Source of the DNA: Acidobacteriota bacterium
GTDB lineage: Bacteria > Acidobacteriota > Terriglobia > Acidiferrales > UBA7541
DNA length: 64,000 bases
Direction: 5' to 3'
NCBI GenBank assembly: GCA_013289955.1
Contig: JABCYZ010000009.1
Span: forward strand, 1-64,000
The position numbers and the translations under genes were made by a program. Below, piece by piece: positions 17,343 to 27,100 of the stretch. Every line of letters starts with the position of its first letter. Position 1 is the stretch's first letter. The notes beneath the pieces were generated by a model. That model ran no database searches. It was not told the DNA's origin and was given only the letters and a program-made list of their open reading frames with translations.

Positions 17343-17981
17343 TCAGGCGTAAGGCGTGCCTGCCATTGCGGCTTTTATGCCGATGGATCCCTGATCAACG
17401 ATGGCGAGAAACGTGGCTTTGGCCCTCTGGATACCTCGCCTCTGTCTGAAGGTCCGGTGACCTTCGATGAGGGCCACGGTCCACGTCGCCAAGAGCAGGC
17501 CGGCCGCCAGATGGGCGACGGGATCGGTAGGTTCTCGCCCTGCGGATTCAGATAGCGCCACCGCGACGACTTGCGCGATCTCGTCGCGTATCGCCCTGGC
17601 CCGAGCCTTGAGGGTTTCGCTGCCCTCGATCGTCTCCATGAATCCTTGGCTCCTGGCAGAAAACTCGACGATAGGGCTCCGTTCCGCAACCAGCCGATGA
17701 GCGAGCAGGCGCAGAGTCTCGATCGGGGCGAGGCGTGGGTCACGATGCCGCAAGGCTTCACGCAAGATCTCGCGGCTCTCCTCGTCGCGATCAAAGAACA
17801 TGTCCTCCTTGCGGGGGAAGTGGTTGAACACCGTCATCCGTCCAACGTCGGCGGCGGCCGCGATCTCATCCACGGTCACATGATCGAAGCCCCGCTCGTG
17901 GAAGAGGCGCGTGGCGGTATTCGAGATGGCTTGTCGCGTGGCGAGGCGCCTGCGGGACCGGCGGTCGGAAGGCGTTGACAT
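17343..17981 (-). CDS. TetR/AcrR family repressor, divergent from an FAD monooxygenase
   Basis: The protein has 212 residues from ATG 17981. The N-terminal helix-turn-helix is clear (ATRLFHERGFDHVTVDEIAA, then AAADVGRMTVFNHFPRKEDM). The C-terminal ligand domain is alpha-helical and not recognisable by motif. The frame is open much further upstream, but that region is the divergent promoter and the start of the monooxygenase. A long palindrome between the two start codons is the obvious operator. It probably represses the monooxygenase until a small aromatic or drug-like ligand binds. Confidence 0.86.
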   Translation of the reverse strand: MSTPSDRRSRRRLATRQAISNTATRLFHERGFDHVTVDEIAAAADVGRMTVFNHFPRKEDMFFDRDEESREILREALRHRDPRLAPIETLRLLAHRLVAERSPIVEFSARSQGFMETIEGSETLKARARAIRDEIAQVVAVALSESAGREPTDPVAHLAAGLLLATWTVALIEGHRTFRQRRGIQRAKATFLAIVDQGSIGIKAAMAGTPYA

Positions 17982-17998
17982 ACAGACAGTAATAGCAC

Positions 17999-18037
17999 AA
18001 TATGTACGCAGTACACAAACTGTACTGAGTACATATT
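17999..18037. promoter_or_regulatory. TetR operator in the TetR/monooxygenase divergent promoter
   Basis: Two 16-base arms, AATATGTACGCAGTAC (17999-18014) and GTACTGAGTACATATT (18022-18037), are inverted repeats with 15 of 16 positions matching and a seven-base spacer. Inside each arm GTAC and AGTAC recur, giving four nested GTAC units. The site sits 17 bases above the TetR start and 11 above the monooxygenase start. It is well placed to control both genes. Confidence 0.75.
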
Positions 18038-18048
18038 GGAGCCGCCGG

Positions 18049-19572
18049 ATGGATGAGCAAGTGGACGTTGTCGTTGTGGGAGCGGGTCCAGTCGGACTCT
18101 TGACCGCCATCGAGCTGGCGTTGGGCGGAACGCGCGTCCTTGTCCTGGAACGCTTGGCCGCCCCCAGCCTGGACATGAAAGCTGGCGGTCTCGGACCGCT
18201 TGGACTCGAGGCGTTGGAGCGCCGCGGCATGGCGACAGACATCGCCGCCGCAGAGGCGCGCAGCTTCGCTGCGATGGCGCTGGCCGGGGCAGACCCGCGG
18301 GCGAAAGGGTCGAAGTACAGCGGCCATTTCGCGGGGCTCTCCCTTATCCGAAAGGACGCGCAGAAGGAGCCCGAACGGCGCTCCCGCCCCGTGGATCAGC
18401 AGGCCCTCGAAGCCATGCTGGCCGACCGCGCTCTCTCTCTGGGGATCGACGTGCGCCGCGAGTGTGACGTCACAAGCCTCGTCCAGCAGGCGGACGGCGT
18501 CGACGTGGATTGGGCATCTCCGGCAGGCGGACACCATATCCGCTGCACCTACCTCGTCGGTTGCGACGGGGGACGCAGCTTCGTCCGCAAGATGGCCGGC
18601 TTTGACTTCCCCGGCACGGAACCGTCTTCGACCTTCTACCAAGCCGTCGCGCAGATCGACCATCCCGAACGCCTGGCGCCGATGGGATGGCGGCGCACAT
18701 CGGGTGGCGTGTTTTCCTACGGGCCGTTCCCCGGCCGAGTGGTCATGCTGGAATTCTCGGGTCCGCCAGAAGATCGGCAGGCGCCAGTCACACGTGAGGA
18801 GATCGAAATCGTTCTACGCCGAGTCAGCGGTGCGGACGTCCGCGTGAAGGCGCTCGAGAGCGGCAGCCGATGGACGGACAATACGCGCCTTGTCGATACC
18901 TACCGCAAGGGCCGGGTGCTGCTCGCCGGCGATGCGGCGCATATTCATACGCCCTTTGGCGGTCAGGGCCTGACACTTGGGCTCGCCGATGCGGCGAATC
19001 TCGGCTGGAAGCTCGCCGCGGTTACTCGCGGCGAAATGCCCGACAACCTGCTCGACACGTACACGGCCGAGCGGCGACCCGTCGCAGAAGCTGTTCTGGC
19101 GAATACCCTCGCCCCAATAGCTATCATGCGGCCCGACCCACAGTCAGGTGCGATGCGGGATCTCGTGGCAAAGCTCTTGGACTTCGACGACGTGAACCGC
19201 TTCGTCGGCGAGATGACGAGCGGCCTTTCCACCCGTTACGATCTCGGGTCGGATCTGGACGATGTCGGGCGGCTGATCGGCGACAAGGCGATTCGCCACG
19301 GCGACGCCGACGTCTCGCTCTACAAAGTCATGCAGGATGGCCTGGGCGTTCTCCTCGACGCCTCAACCGGAGGGAAGCTTTCTGAACTCGTTGCAGCCGC
19401 CACGCAGAGGATACATTGCGTCGGCGCCGATAAGGGGCCTTCGATGCTGATCCGTCCGGATGCCTGCATTGCTTGGGCCGGCGAGGAAAACAACACGGAC
19501 GGATTGGAGGAAGCGCTCCGTCGCTGGTTCATCCCGACACTGTATGGGTCTAGAGTGCGATCCGAAAATTGA
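18049..19572 (+). CDS. FAD-dependent aromatic/drug monooxygenase (PHBH-fold)
   Basis: The protein has 507 residues from ATG 18049, which has TTGGAG about seven bases upstream. The N-terminus has the Rossmann GxGxxG (VVVVGAGPVGLLTAIELA). The DG motif region reads LVGCDGGRSFVRKMAGFDF. The ribityl-binding GD motif is RVLLAGDAAHIHTPFGGQGL. These are the three marks of group A flavin monooxygenases that use NAD(P)H and O2 to hydroxylate aromatics, phenolic antibiotics or polyketides. The long C-terminal part (thioredoxin-like in some members) ends CIAWAGEENNTDGLEEALRR, close to the usual DGxVAWR ending. The substrate is unknown. The divergent TetR suggests inducible detoxification. GC content looks higher than in the flanks, which could mean transfer. 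Confidence 0.88.
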   Translation: MDEQVDVVVVGAGPVGLLTAIELALGGTRVLVLERLAAPSLDMKAGGLGPLGLEALERRGMATDIAAAEARSFAAMALAGADPRAKGSKYSGHFAGLSLIRKDAQKEPERRSRPVDQQALEAMLADRALSLGIDVRRECDVTSLVQQADGVDVDWASPAGGHHIRCTYLVGCDGGRSFVRKMAGFDFPGTEPSSTFYQAVAQIDHPERLAPMGWRRTSGGVFSYGPFPGRVVMLEFSGPPEDRQAPVTREEIEIVLRRVSGADVRVKALESGSRWTDNTRLVDTYRKGRVLLAGDAAHIHTPFGGQGLTLGLADAANLGWKLAAVTRGEMPDNLLDTYTAERRPVAEAVLANTLAPIAIMRPDPQSGAMRDLVAKLLDFDDVNRFVGEMTSGLSTRYDLGSDLDDVGRLIGDKAIRHGDADVSLYKVMQDGLGVLLDASTGGKLSELVAAATQRIHCVGADKGPSMLIRPDACIAWAGEENNTDGLEEALRRWFIPTLYGSRVRSEN

Positions 19573-19749
19573 TTTATTTCTAATACAGCCCAAGGTCTGA
19601 GCCCGGTAAATTGCCGTCGCACCTGGCTTGAGTGGTCTTGCCAGCTTCCGAAGTGTCGACAATCCTTCCCTAATCGGTAAGGGAACGTTTCCCGTTGTTC
19701 GGGAGCAATTGCCTGAATACTTTCGCCGATTTCCGAAGTTCGACTACGT

Positions 19750-20505
19750 TCACCACGGGAGCGGGCCGTCCTCGTTTGAGAACGTGCCCGTCGGACCGTT
19801 CGCATCAAGCAGCGCGAGGCGCACTGGCTCGCGGGCTCCCTCCTCGACACTTCGCGTGCCCGTATAGCTGTTGAGGTTCGTCTTGGTGTAGCCCGGGCAG
19901 GCGGCGTTGACCTTGATCGCGGTCGACTCCAGCTCGATCGCCATGGCGACCGTCATGGCGTTCAGAGCCGTCTTCGACGCAGCGTAGCCGGGGCCAAAGA
20001 TCGAGCGGTAGGCGTAGGCCGGGTCCGAGTTCCTCGTCAGCGAGCCAACGCCGCTCGACACGTTGACGATGCGGGCTGCCGGCGCCTCGCGCAGGAGCGG
20101 CAGCATCGCCTGGGTAACGGCGAGGACGCCGAACACGTTGGTCTCCCACACCGCGCGCACCTCCTCAAGGGACACGTTGCTCGGGCGGTTCAACTTAGCG
20201 TAGTCCTGGACGGACATGCCCGGCAGCTTACTCGTATTCGAGATAGCCGCGTTGTTGACGAGCACGTCGAGGCGGCCGAGCTCCTTCCGGATGCGCTCTG
20301 CAGCGGCGGTGATCGAAGCCTGATCCGTCACGTCGAGCTGGAGCGCGCGGGTGTCCGGCCCAACCTCCTTGGCCGCAGCCTCGCCGCGCTCGAGATTGCG
20401 CGACCCGACCAGCACGGTAAAACCGTGTGCCGCGAGGTCCTTTGCGATTTGAAGACCGATTCCTTGATTGGCCCCGGTGACCAGGGCGACGGGTTTGTTC
20501 TGCAT
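19750..20505 (-). CDS. Short-chain dehydrogenase/reductase (classical SDR)
   Basis: The protein has 251 residues. It has the cofactor motif TGANQGIG (10-17), NNAA (84-87), the catalytic Ser in NVSSGVGS (150-151), and Tyr174 and Lys178 in GYAASK. The GSRN segment after the second strand, with an Arg, favours NADPH. This resembles plant-menthone-reductase/carbonyl-reductase-like SDRs that are common in proteobacteria and fungi. The substrate is not determinable. It is followed on the same strand by nothing; the aldo/keto reductase gene is 53 bases upstream, so the two form an operon. Confidence 0.88.
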   Translation of the reverse strand: MQNKPVALVTGANQGIGLQIAKDLAAHGFTVLVGSRNLERGEAAAKEVGPDTRALQLDVTDQASITAAAERIRKELGRLDVLVNNAAISNTSKLPGMSVQDYAKLNRPSNVSLEEVRAVWETNVFGVLAVTQAMLPLLREAPAARIVNVSSGVGSLTRNSDPAYAYRSIFGPGYAASKTALNAMTVAMAIELESTAIKVNAACPGYTKTNLNSYTGTRSVEEGAREPVRLALLDANGPTGTFSNEDGPLPW

Positions 20506-20558
20506 AGTAATCTCCTGTTTGGGGTAAGGCCATAAGCGATGAACGCTTCCGGCCGTTG

Positions 20559-21443
20559 TTACTGTCCGGAACCGCGACCAATGGTTTCCAGATCCGCAAG
20601 GACTTCGGCCGGGATTTGAAGTGTCGCAGCCTTGAGATTCTCCCGAAGATGCCCGACTGAGGATGTTCCCGGAATCAGCAAGATGTTTGGTGAGCGCTGG
20701 AGAAGCCAGGCAAGCGCAACCTGCATCGGCGTGGCCTCAAGCGAGGCCGCTGCGCGGTCGAGTGCCGATGACTGTAGTGGAGTGAACCCTCCTAGCGGGA
20801 AAAACGGAACATAGGCAATACCTTGCGCGGCCAGATCGTCGATCAACGCATCGTCTTTCCTCTGGGCCACGTTGTAGAAATTCTGCACGCAGACGATCTC
20901 GGTAATTGTTTGAGCCTCCGACAACTGCTTGGGAGTTATGTTGCTCAATCCGATGTGACGAATCAGGCCCTGACGCTTCAGTTCGGCGAGTACGGTCAGG
21001 GGTTGCTCGATGGATCGCTCGGACGGTTCCATGACTCCGCCAACGCGGAGATTGACCACATCGAGAGTCTCAACACCCAGATTTCTCAAGTTGTCGTGGG
21101 CGCCGTCGATCAGTTCCTGACGAGAAAGAGCGTGAATCCACGACTTGTCTCTGCCCCGACGAGCACCCAGTTTGGTGACGATCGCGAGACCATCCGGGTA
21201 GGGATGAAGAGCCTGCTTGATAATCTGATTGGTCACATGCGGACCGTAATAGTCGCTCGTATCGATGTGATTCACGCCGGACTCTACTGCCTCGCGTAGA
21301 ACAGCAATGGCGGCGTCAACGTCCCTTGGCGGTCCCCAGACCTCGGGACCAGCCAGTTGCATGGCGCCGTAACCCATGCGGTTCAAAGTCATCGAGGTGC
21401 CGGGCGGCGTGAAGCTGCCGGCGAAACCAATCTGTTCAATCAT
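20559..21443 (-). CDS. pdxI: Aldo/keto reductase, YdbC/PdxI (pyridoxal reductase)-like
   Basis: The protein has 294 residues. Stretches such as MGYGAMQLAGPEVWGPPRD, NHIDTSDYYGPHVTNQII, LRNLGVETLDVVNLRVG, VPFFPLGGFTPLQSS and LLQRSPNILLIPGTSSVGHL agree very closely with the E. coli YdbC protein as I remember it, which has been renamed PdxI for pyridoxal reductase. Catalytic Asp61, Tyr66 and Lys91 are present. The fourth AKR residue, normally His, is Asn131 here, as I recall for YdbC. The ribosome binding site AGGAGGAAGG is strong. It heads an operon with the SDR and diverges from a TetR gene. Its natural substrate here could be another aldehyde. Confidence 0.82.
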   Translation of the reverse strand: MIEQIGFAGSFTPPGTSMTLNRMGYGAMQLAGPEVWGPPRDVDAAIAVLREAVESGVNHIDTSDYYGPHVTNQIIKQALHPYPDGLAIVTKLGARRGRDKSWIHALSRQELIDGAHDNLRNLGVETLDVVNLRVGGVMEPSERSIEQPLTVLAELKRQGLIRHIGLSNITPKQLSEAQTITEIVCVQNFYNVAQRKDDALIDDLAAQGIAYVPFFPLGGFTPLQSSALDRAAASLEATPMQVALAWLLQRSPNILLIPGTSSVGHLRENLKAATLQIPAEVLADLETIGRGSGQ

Positions 21444-21461
21444 TTCCTTCCTCCTTGCTAT

Positions 21462-21480
21462 AATCCTTTGATGAAGGATT
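21462..21480. promoter_or_regulatory. TetR operator in the AKR/TetR divergent promoter
   Basis: AATCCTT (21462-21468) and AAGGATT (21474-21480) are perfect inverted repeats with a five-base spacer. The left arm overlaps a TATAAT box (21459-21464) that could serve the plus-strand TetR gene. The location, 19 bases from the AKR start and 23 from the TetR start, fits control of both by the TetR protein. Confidence 0.6.
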
Positions 21481-21502
21481 CTTCAGGTTTGGTGTTTCGC
21501 AT

Positions 21503-22147
21503 ATGCCGGCTGACGCGCTACTCGCATTAGAGCCAAGAAAAACGCCCGTTCAGGCGAGGTCGGCCGTCACGGTGCAATCGATTTCCGAGGCAACTATTCA
21601 GGTTTTGCTGAGCCAGGGAGCAGAGCGATTGACCACTACACGGGTGGCCGAGCGTGCAGGCGTCTCTGTGGGCACCCTCTATCAGTACTATCCCAATAAG
21701 CGGTCATTGCTTTTTGCTGTGCTGGAAAACCATTTGAACAAGGTGGCGGCAAGAGTGGAGGCTGTTTGTGAGAGTGCCCGTCATAAACCCTTAGCCGGGA
21801 TGATTCAGGAAATGGCGGAGGCGTTCGTCGACGCCAAGATGGAGCGCGCAGACATCTCCGTCGCTCTCTACCGAATCTCGACAGGACTGGGTGGGCCTCT
21901 ATTGGTCAAACAGGTCGGTCAGCGGTTGCGGCGAGCCGTTGAGGCGATGCTTGGGACTGCGACAGATGCCAAGTCTCCACCGGACAAATTCGCCGTCGAG
22001 ATAATGCTTTCGGCGATGGGGGGCGCGATGCGGTCTCTGTTAGAGGCTGGATCTAACCCATCTCCCGCCACGGTCCGCAAAGCGCGGGAGCAACTCGTGC
22101 TCCTTTGTCAGTCCTACATGGCGGCCGCGACAGCCAAGCGCGTTTAG
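21503..22147 (+). CDS. TetR family regulator, divergent from the aldo/keto reductase
   Basis: The protein has 214 residues. The helix-turn-helix reads VLLSQGAERLTTTRVAERAG and VSVGTLYQYYPNKRSLLFAV, a strong TetR_N match. The C-terminal domain (ERADISVALYRISTGLGGPL) is typical of TetR regulators of quinone- or aldehyde-responsive reductase genes, but the ligand cannot be named. It starts about 60 bases from the AKR gene on the other strand, with a palindromic operator between them, so it likely controls the AKR-SDR operon. Confidence 0.87.
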   Translation: MPADALLALEPRKTPVQARSAVTVQSISEATIQVLLSQGAERLTTTRVAERAGVSVGTLYQYYPNKRSLLFAVLENHLNKVAARVEAVCESARHKPLAGMIQEMAEAFVDAKMERADISVALYRISTGLGGPLLVKQVGQRLRRAVEAMLGTATDAKSPPDKFAVEIMLSAMGGAMRSLLEAGSNPSPATVRKAREQLVLLCQSYMAAATAKRV

Positions 22148-22208
22148 TGAGCCTCGTAATCCGTCCACGACCCATACCAAGAGCGGAGATCTCTTCCCGC
22201 AAGAAGAC

Positions 22209-23183
22209 TCATCGCGTCAGGCGCTCCCAATTGCCGTGAGCAAATAGCTCCTTCTCTTCAGCCGAGAGCGCCGCTTCCTTCAAGAAGGACACCCCCGCGC
22301 CGCCCGGCCGGTACTGGTAGGGATAATCGGTGGAGAAGAGAATGCGCTCTGGTCCAACAATCTCAAGCGTGCGTTGCAGGTAAGTCTGACTCCACATCCC
22401 ACTTGGAGTCACGTACAAATTTTTCCGAATGTAATCGGCAACCGGGCGTCGGAGTTGTGCGACACGCGCGAGTGAACCAAGCCGTTCCAGATAGAAGAGA
22501 ATAACCTCGCCCCAGTGACCGAGGATGATCTGCAGGTCAGGGTGTTTATCGAAGACGCCCGCAAGCATCAGCCGTACAAATTGGATGCCGGCCTCATAGT
22601 GCCATCCCAAAGCGAACGTCGCGAACGCCGTGTCAACCGAGTCTCCAAATCCGGAGTAATAGGCCTCCCTTACCGCACGTTGCGGGATTTGAGGATGCAC
22701 AAACAGAGGAGCTCCTAGCCTTGCAGCCGTTTCTAACATCGGCAGGAAGTCAGGGTGATCCAGGTTCTTGTCGCGCGTCCGACCACAAAGCATCGCACCA
22801 GCCAATCCGAGGTGTTGCACACTTCGCTCAAGTTCAAGCGCAGCATCTTCGGGTGCGGCCGTCGGCAACGTGGCGAAACCCTGGAAGCGTGTGGGATAGT
22901 TCGCTATCGTGGCGGCCACCAGATCGTTAGTGCGTCGCGCCAGAATCAAGCTCTCTTCCGGTTCGAGGTTGTGCAGGGCCGGCGTGGTCACGGAGAGCAC
23001 TTGGACTTCTACTCCGCTTTCATCCATCAGCGCCAACCGGTGCTCCCCCAAATCGTCGAGCCGCTCCTCGATTTCACCTCGATCGAGCCCGGCCGTACCC
23101 TCTTGTCCGATAGGAGATGCTGCCCAGGCAGCACGGATGTCAGGTGTGACAAAATGCTCTTCGATGCCGATCAGCTTCGTCAT
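22209..23183 (-). CDS. Metal-dependent amidohydrolase of the ACMSD/gamma-resorcylate decarboxylase family
   Basis: The protein has 324 residues. The metal ligands of the family are in place: E8 and H10 in IEEHF, H163 in FVHP, H223 in LGHWGE and D286 in STDYP. These positions match within a residue or two those I recall for 2,6-dihydroxybenzoate decarboxylase. Blocks such as ALMDESGVEVQVLS and PERILFSTDYPYQ also agree. Most relatives non-oxidatively decarboxylate hydroxybenzoates or act on related acids. With the neighbouring monooxygenase and reductases this suggests aromatic compound turnover, which is inferred from context. It is convergent with the TetR gene and divergent from exonuclease III. 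Confidence 0.85.
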   Translation of the reverse strand: MTKLIGIEEHFVTPDIRAAWAASPIGQEGTAGLDRGEIEERLDDLGEHRLALMDESGVEVQVLSVTTPALHNLEPEESLILARRTNDLVAATIANYPTRFQGFATLPTAAPEDAALELERSVQHLGLAGAMLCGRTRDKNLDHPDFLPMLETAARLGAPLFVHPQIPQRAVREAYYSGFGDSVDTAFATFALGWHYEAGIQFVRLMLAGVFDKHPDLQIILGHWGEVILFYLERLGSLARVAQLRRPVADYIRKNLYVTPSGMWSQTYLQRTLEIVGPERILFSTDYPYQYRPGGAGVSFLKEAALSAEEKELFAHGNWERLTR

Positions 23184-23246
23184 TCCTGTGTCTCTTTCCT
23201 TTCTCTGCTTGAGCTTCTGTGGAGACAGGCGGACAGAGAGATTTTG

Positions 23247-24020
23247 GTGAAAATCGCGACTTTCAACATTAACAATATCAATAAACGCCTGAACAACCTC
23301 TTATCCTGGTTGGCAAAGGCTGAGCCAGACGTGGTTTGCCTTCAGGAACTGAAGGCGGAGCAACGGGCCTTTCCCGCAGATGCTCTTCAAGCTCTTGGGT
23401 ACGAAGCGGTCTGGCAAGGTGAGCGCTCCTGGAATGGGGTAGCTATCCTCGCGCGACATCACACTCCGGTGCTTACCCGCACCAGTTTGCCCGGAGATCC
23501 TCAAGACCACCAGGCCCGCTACATCGAGGCCGCTGTACGGGGAGTTCTGATCACTTCCATTTATCTGCCCAACGGCAATCCCCAGCCTGGACCGAAATTC
23601 CACTACAAGTTGGCCTGGTTTGAGCGCCTTATTGTCCATGCCGGCGACCTCATGGCGAGCGGCGCACCCGTGGTGTTAGCTGGCGATTACAATGTCGTGC
23701 CGGCCAAGCAGGATATCTATCCGACTCGATCATTGGATAACAACGCATTAATACAACCTCAGAGCCGCCAGGCCTTTGCGCGATTACTCGCGCAAGGTTG
23801 GACCGACGGACTGAGGAAGCTGCATCCGGAGGGACCACTGTGGACCTTCTGGGATTACAAACTTGAACGGTGGCCGAAGGACAAGGGCATGCGACTCGAT
23901 CACTTTCTGCTCTCGCCGAAAGTCTCAGACCGCCTTGTGGACGGGGGTGTGGATCGATGGGTGCGTGGACAGGTAAACGCCAGCGACCACGCGCCGACAT
24001 GGATAACGCTGGATCTCTAG
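23247..24020 (+). CDS. xthA: Exodeoxyribonuclease III / AP endonuclease
   Basis: The protein has 257 residues from GTG 23247, which gives the family N-terminus VKIATFNINNINKRL. The catalytic Glu lies in CLQELKAE (E34). GDYNVVPAKQDIY holds the DxN pair, and RLDHFLLSP and NASDHAPTW hold the C-terminal Asp and His. It degrades 3' ends and cuts at abasic sites in base excision repair. The frame is open far upstream across the neighbouring gene's antisense, which is not coding. GAGAG lies about seven bases before the GTG. It diverges from the amidohydrolase over 63 bases. Confidence 0.9.
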   Translation: MKIATFNINNINKRLNNLLSWLAKAEPDVVCLQELKAEQRAFPADALQALGYEAVWQGERSWNGVAILARHHTPVLTRTSLPGDPQDHQARYIEAAVRGVLITSIYLPNGNPQPGPKFHYKLAWFERLIVHAGDLMASGAPVVLAGDYNVVPAKQDIYPTRSLDNNALIQPQSRQAFARLLAQGWTDGLRKLHPEGPLWTFWDYKLERWPKDKGMRLDHFLLSPKVSDRLVDGGVDRWVRGQVNASDHAPTWITLDL

Positions 24021-24150
24021 GAGCTGGCGACACTGACTATCGGCTGTCGTTCCGTCCGACCAAACATCGGGAGCACTAGTGTCAACGCGTGCATCGGACG
24101 GTATCGTTCTTCCATATATCCCGCAAACCCGAGTCACCGCTTGACGCGCC

Positions 24151-27100
24151 TCAGTAGATGAGCTTTAGCGAAAACTGAACTTGCCGCGAAGTTCCTGCCG
24201 TCTTGCTGATCATGCCAAATCCGGTACCCTCGATGATGTTGGCAGGCAGCCCCATGTTGACGATATTAAACAGATTAAAGAATTCCCCGCGGAATTGCAG
24301 GTCCGCCCGCTCCAAGCCATTTTCCCGGTGGCCAATCGGAGTCGTCTTGATGAGCGCAAAATCGAAATCATAATATGCCGGGCCGCGAAATGTATTACGG
24401 CCGAGCGTTCCAAAGCGCCCGGAGTTTGGTCCGGTCCCGCCCTGGATACCGATGGGAATGGAAAAGAAACTTGCGTTGTTTGCGCCCCGCCCAAAATAAT
24501 CGTCGCGTGATCGGGTTGAGCTGCCAGCGCTCGAGAGGTCCGGTATTCCGATCTGGTCCGGTCGGTCCGCACCAATGGTCCCCGCCCCCGTCTGCTGGAT
24601 TCCCGAGTACACCGTAAACGGCGAACCGCTCGTAATCGTTGAGATACTCAGAAACTCCCAGCCCTTCGTCAACAACTGGGTTCGATCCGACTGAAGTCCC
24701 CAATGCTCAAAATGCAAATCCTGGGCCGCGCTCAACGTGAAGGCGTTGGTCACGTCAAAGCTCGACGGCCCCCTCTCGGCTTGCGGATCAAAAGGGTTTT
24801 GTGGGCTGAACAGTGTCACGGCGCCGGTGGATCCTGTTCCTCCGAGGATGCCGCTGACATCATCCAGCGACTTGCCCCAGGTGTAACCCGCTTCTAATGA
24901 CGGACCGCCGTGCCCCACATTTCCCGACAATGAGGTCTGGAGCGCGTTGTACGATGAGTGCGCCGTTGCCGTCATCACGGACTCGAATCCGAAACCTCCC
25001 GTCACCGCTCCGCTGCTGTCGAAGTCTGTAAACCGAGCAAATTCCGAGTCCGCTCCGGGATACGCGTTCGGATAGGACATGCTGGGAAGTCGAAACGCCG
25101 ATGTTCCCACATACGCGACATCAGCCGTGAGGCCGCCGAAAGCCCGTTCCAACCCGAGCGTCCAAGTTTGCAGGTAGCCATTGCCGAAGCGCCGGTCGAT
25201 CCCGGACAGACTGAGCAGCGAGAGCTGATTACCCGGCGCCAGGGCTGCCAGATCTTGCTGGTATCGATTTACGTCCATCACCGTGTTGGCCGGCACTTTT
25301 TTCGGATCGCCGCTGGCCAGCACGTTCCCGCCGGCGGTGTTATAAACCTGCGGCAGTTCGTCCGGTGTGATTTGGAACCCGTAGGAAATCTCCCCGTTTT
25401 GCGCCGCGTTGACGCGTGGATAAACAACGTAAGGCGTTGACCCTGTCAGAAGGTTGTCTTGCCAGATGTTCGGCGGAATCACCGTGATTGCTCCGCCCAT
25501 GTGCACATGCACTGCCAGCGGCGCATTCCATTCCACTTGCACACGTGGCCCCCAGCCGTTCCCATCGGTCTGATAGGTAGGCTGCGGATTGATCAAATAT
25601 TCCTGCCCAACACCAGCGGGTGGGAACGAATCCAGAAAGCTCGACGTCCGCCGCGCCCGCTCCGAAATCGGCGTGTAGAGCTCGTATCGCAGCCCATATT
25701 CGAGCGTCCAGTGCGGACTGATTTTCCATATATCCTCGACGTAGGCGTTCACATCATTCCGGTTGATTGCCGCCGGCCCGATGTGCGCGCCATCCGATGC
25801 GTAGGGCGGCGCCACCGCGATCGTGTACGCGTACGGAAAACCCAGCAACAGGCTGCTCAAAGTGTCCGGCAGAGGCTGGCCGGGCTGGACGTCGTGCCGT
25901 CCACTCGCAGAAGGGATGAAAACGGGCGAATAAACCGTTCCGCCGCCAAAATCGTATTCCCCGTTCGGGCTGATGCCAAAGTATGTCGTGTCGCGATTGA
26001 GGCGCGCTTCTGTGCCCCACTTCAGCGCGTGTCGCGCCGTCGTCCAGGCAAAATTCAATTGTAACTGGAACAAATTCCCGAACGCTGACATCACCGAGCC
26101 CGCCGCGCTGTTGTACGCCTCATACAGACCATCGTTGAACTTGAGGGCCGGATCGGTGTGGTTCTGGGTCACAAACGAAGGCGTCGTCCGCGTAAAACTC
26201 AACGAGGTCGACCAGAGAAAGCGCGGTGACACGGTACGCGTGTAAGTGATGACCCCGTTCCGCTGCCGATCCACGTACTGCACGCCAAAGCTCGGGTCGA
26301 GCAGCGTTTGATCCGGATTTGTCGTCGGCCCCGTCAGATTGTCGTAATTGAATCGACCGAACAATTGTCCTTTTGCGCCCACTTTCTGATCGATGCGGAT
26401 AGAAAACTGATCCGTGTCCGTGTTCACGTTTGAAGGCGCAGCATAGGTTCGCGCGCCAAACGGGCCGGTTGGGTCGTTGGGGAGTGGATAGCGGTCCAGC
26501 ACCGCAGCAATTGCCGGATTCACCGGTACCTGCAGCGTGTCCGTGCTGCCGTCCGGGTAGGTCACTACATCCTGGCCCCGCCTCTCTGCTGCTGTAGGTA
26601 CGGCCAGCACCTGGGTCGTTCCCAGCACCTGCCTGAATCCCTGATACTGCACAAAATAGAACGTGCGGTCACGTCCGTCATACACGTTCGGCAGCACGAC
26701 TGGCCCGCCGTTAGTAAATCCGAACTCGTTTCGCCGGAACGGAGGGATACGGCCCGGGTCCGCAATCGACGGGTGATCGAAATAATTCCGCGCATCGAGG
26801 GCAGAGTTCCTTAAAAACTCGAAGAATGACCCGTGAAAACCGCTTTTCCCGGACCGTGTCACGATGTTGGTGAAACCTGCCGCGCCGCGCCCGATGTCCG
26901 CCGGCATCCAGCCTGAGCTTGACCGCAACTCCTGAATCGCATCTACGTTGAAATTCGTGAACGTGCTCCCGCCCATCTCCGGATCGCTGACATCCGCATC
27001 GTCCATCGCGAACACAGCCTCGACGCCGCGCTGTCCGTTGATGGCGAACTGCTGGGTGAAATTCGTCTGCCCGTTCACGTCGGTCATAGTGCCCGCTGCC

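Noticed and set aside
17911..18048. Longer N-terminus for the FAD monooxygenase
   Set aside because: It would run through the TetR operator and the TetR gene start; the Rossmann motif begins right after ATG 18049.
19666..19685. TTCCCT/AGGGAA inverted repeat between the monooxygenase and SDR genes
   Set aside because: Both genes end here, the arms are only six bases and there is no T-run, so neither operator nor terminator is supported.
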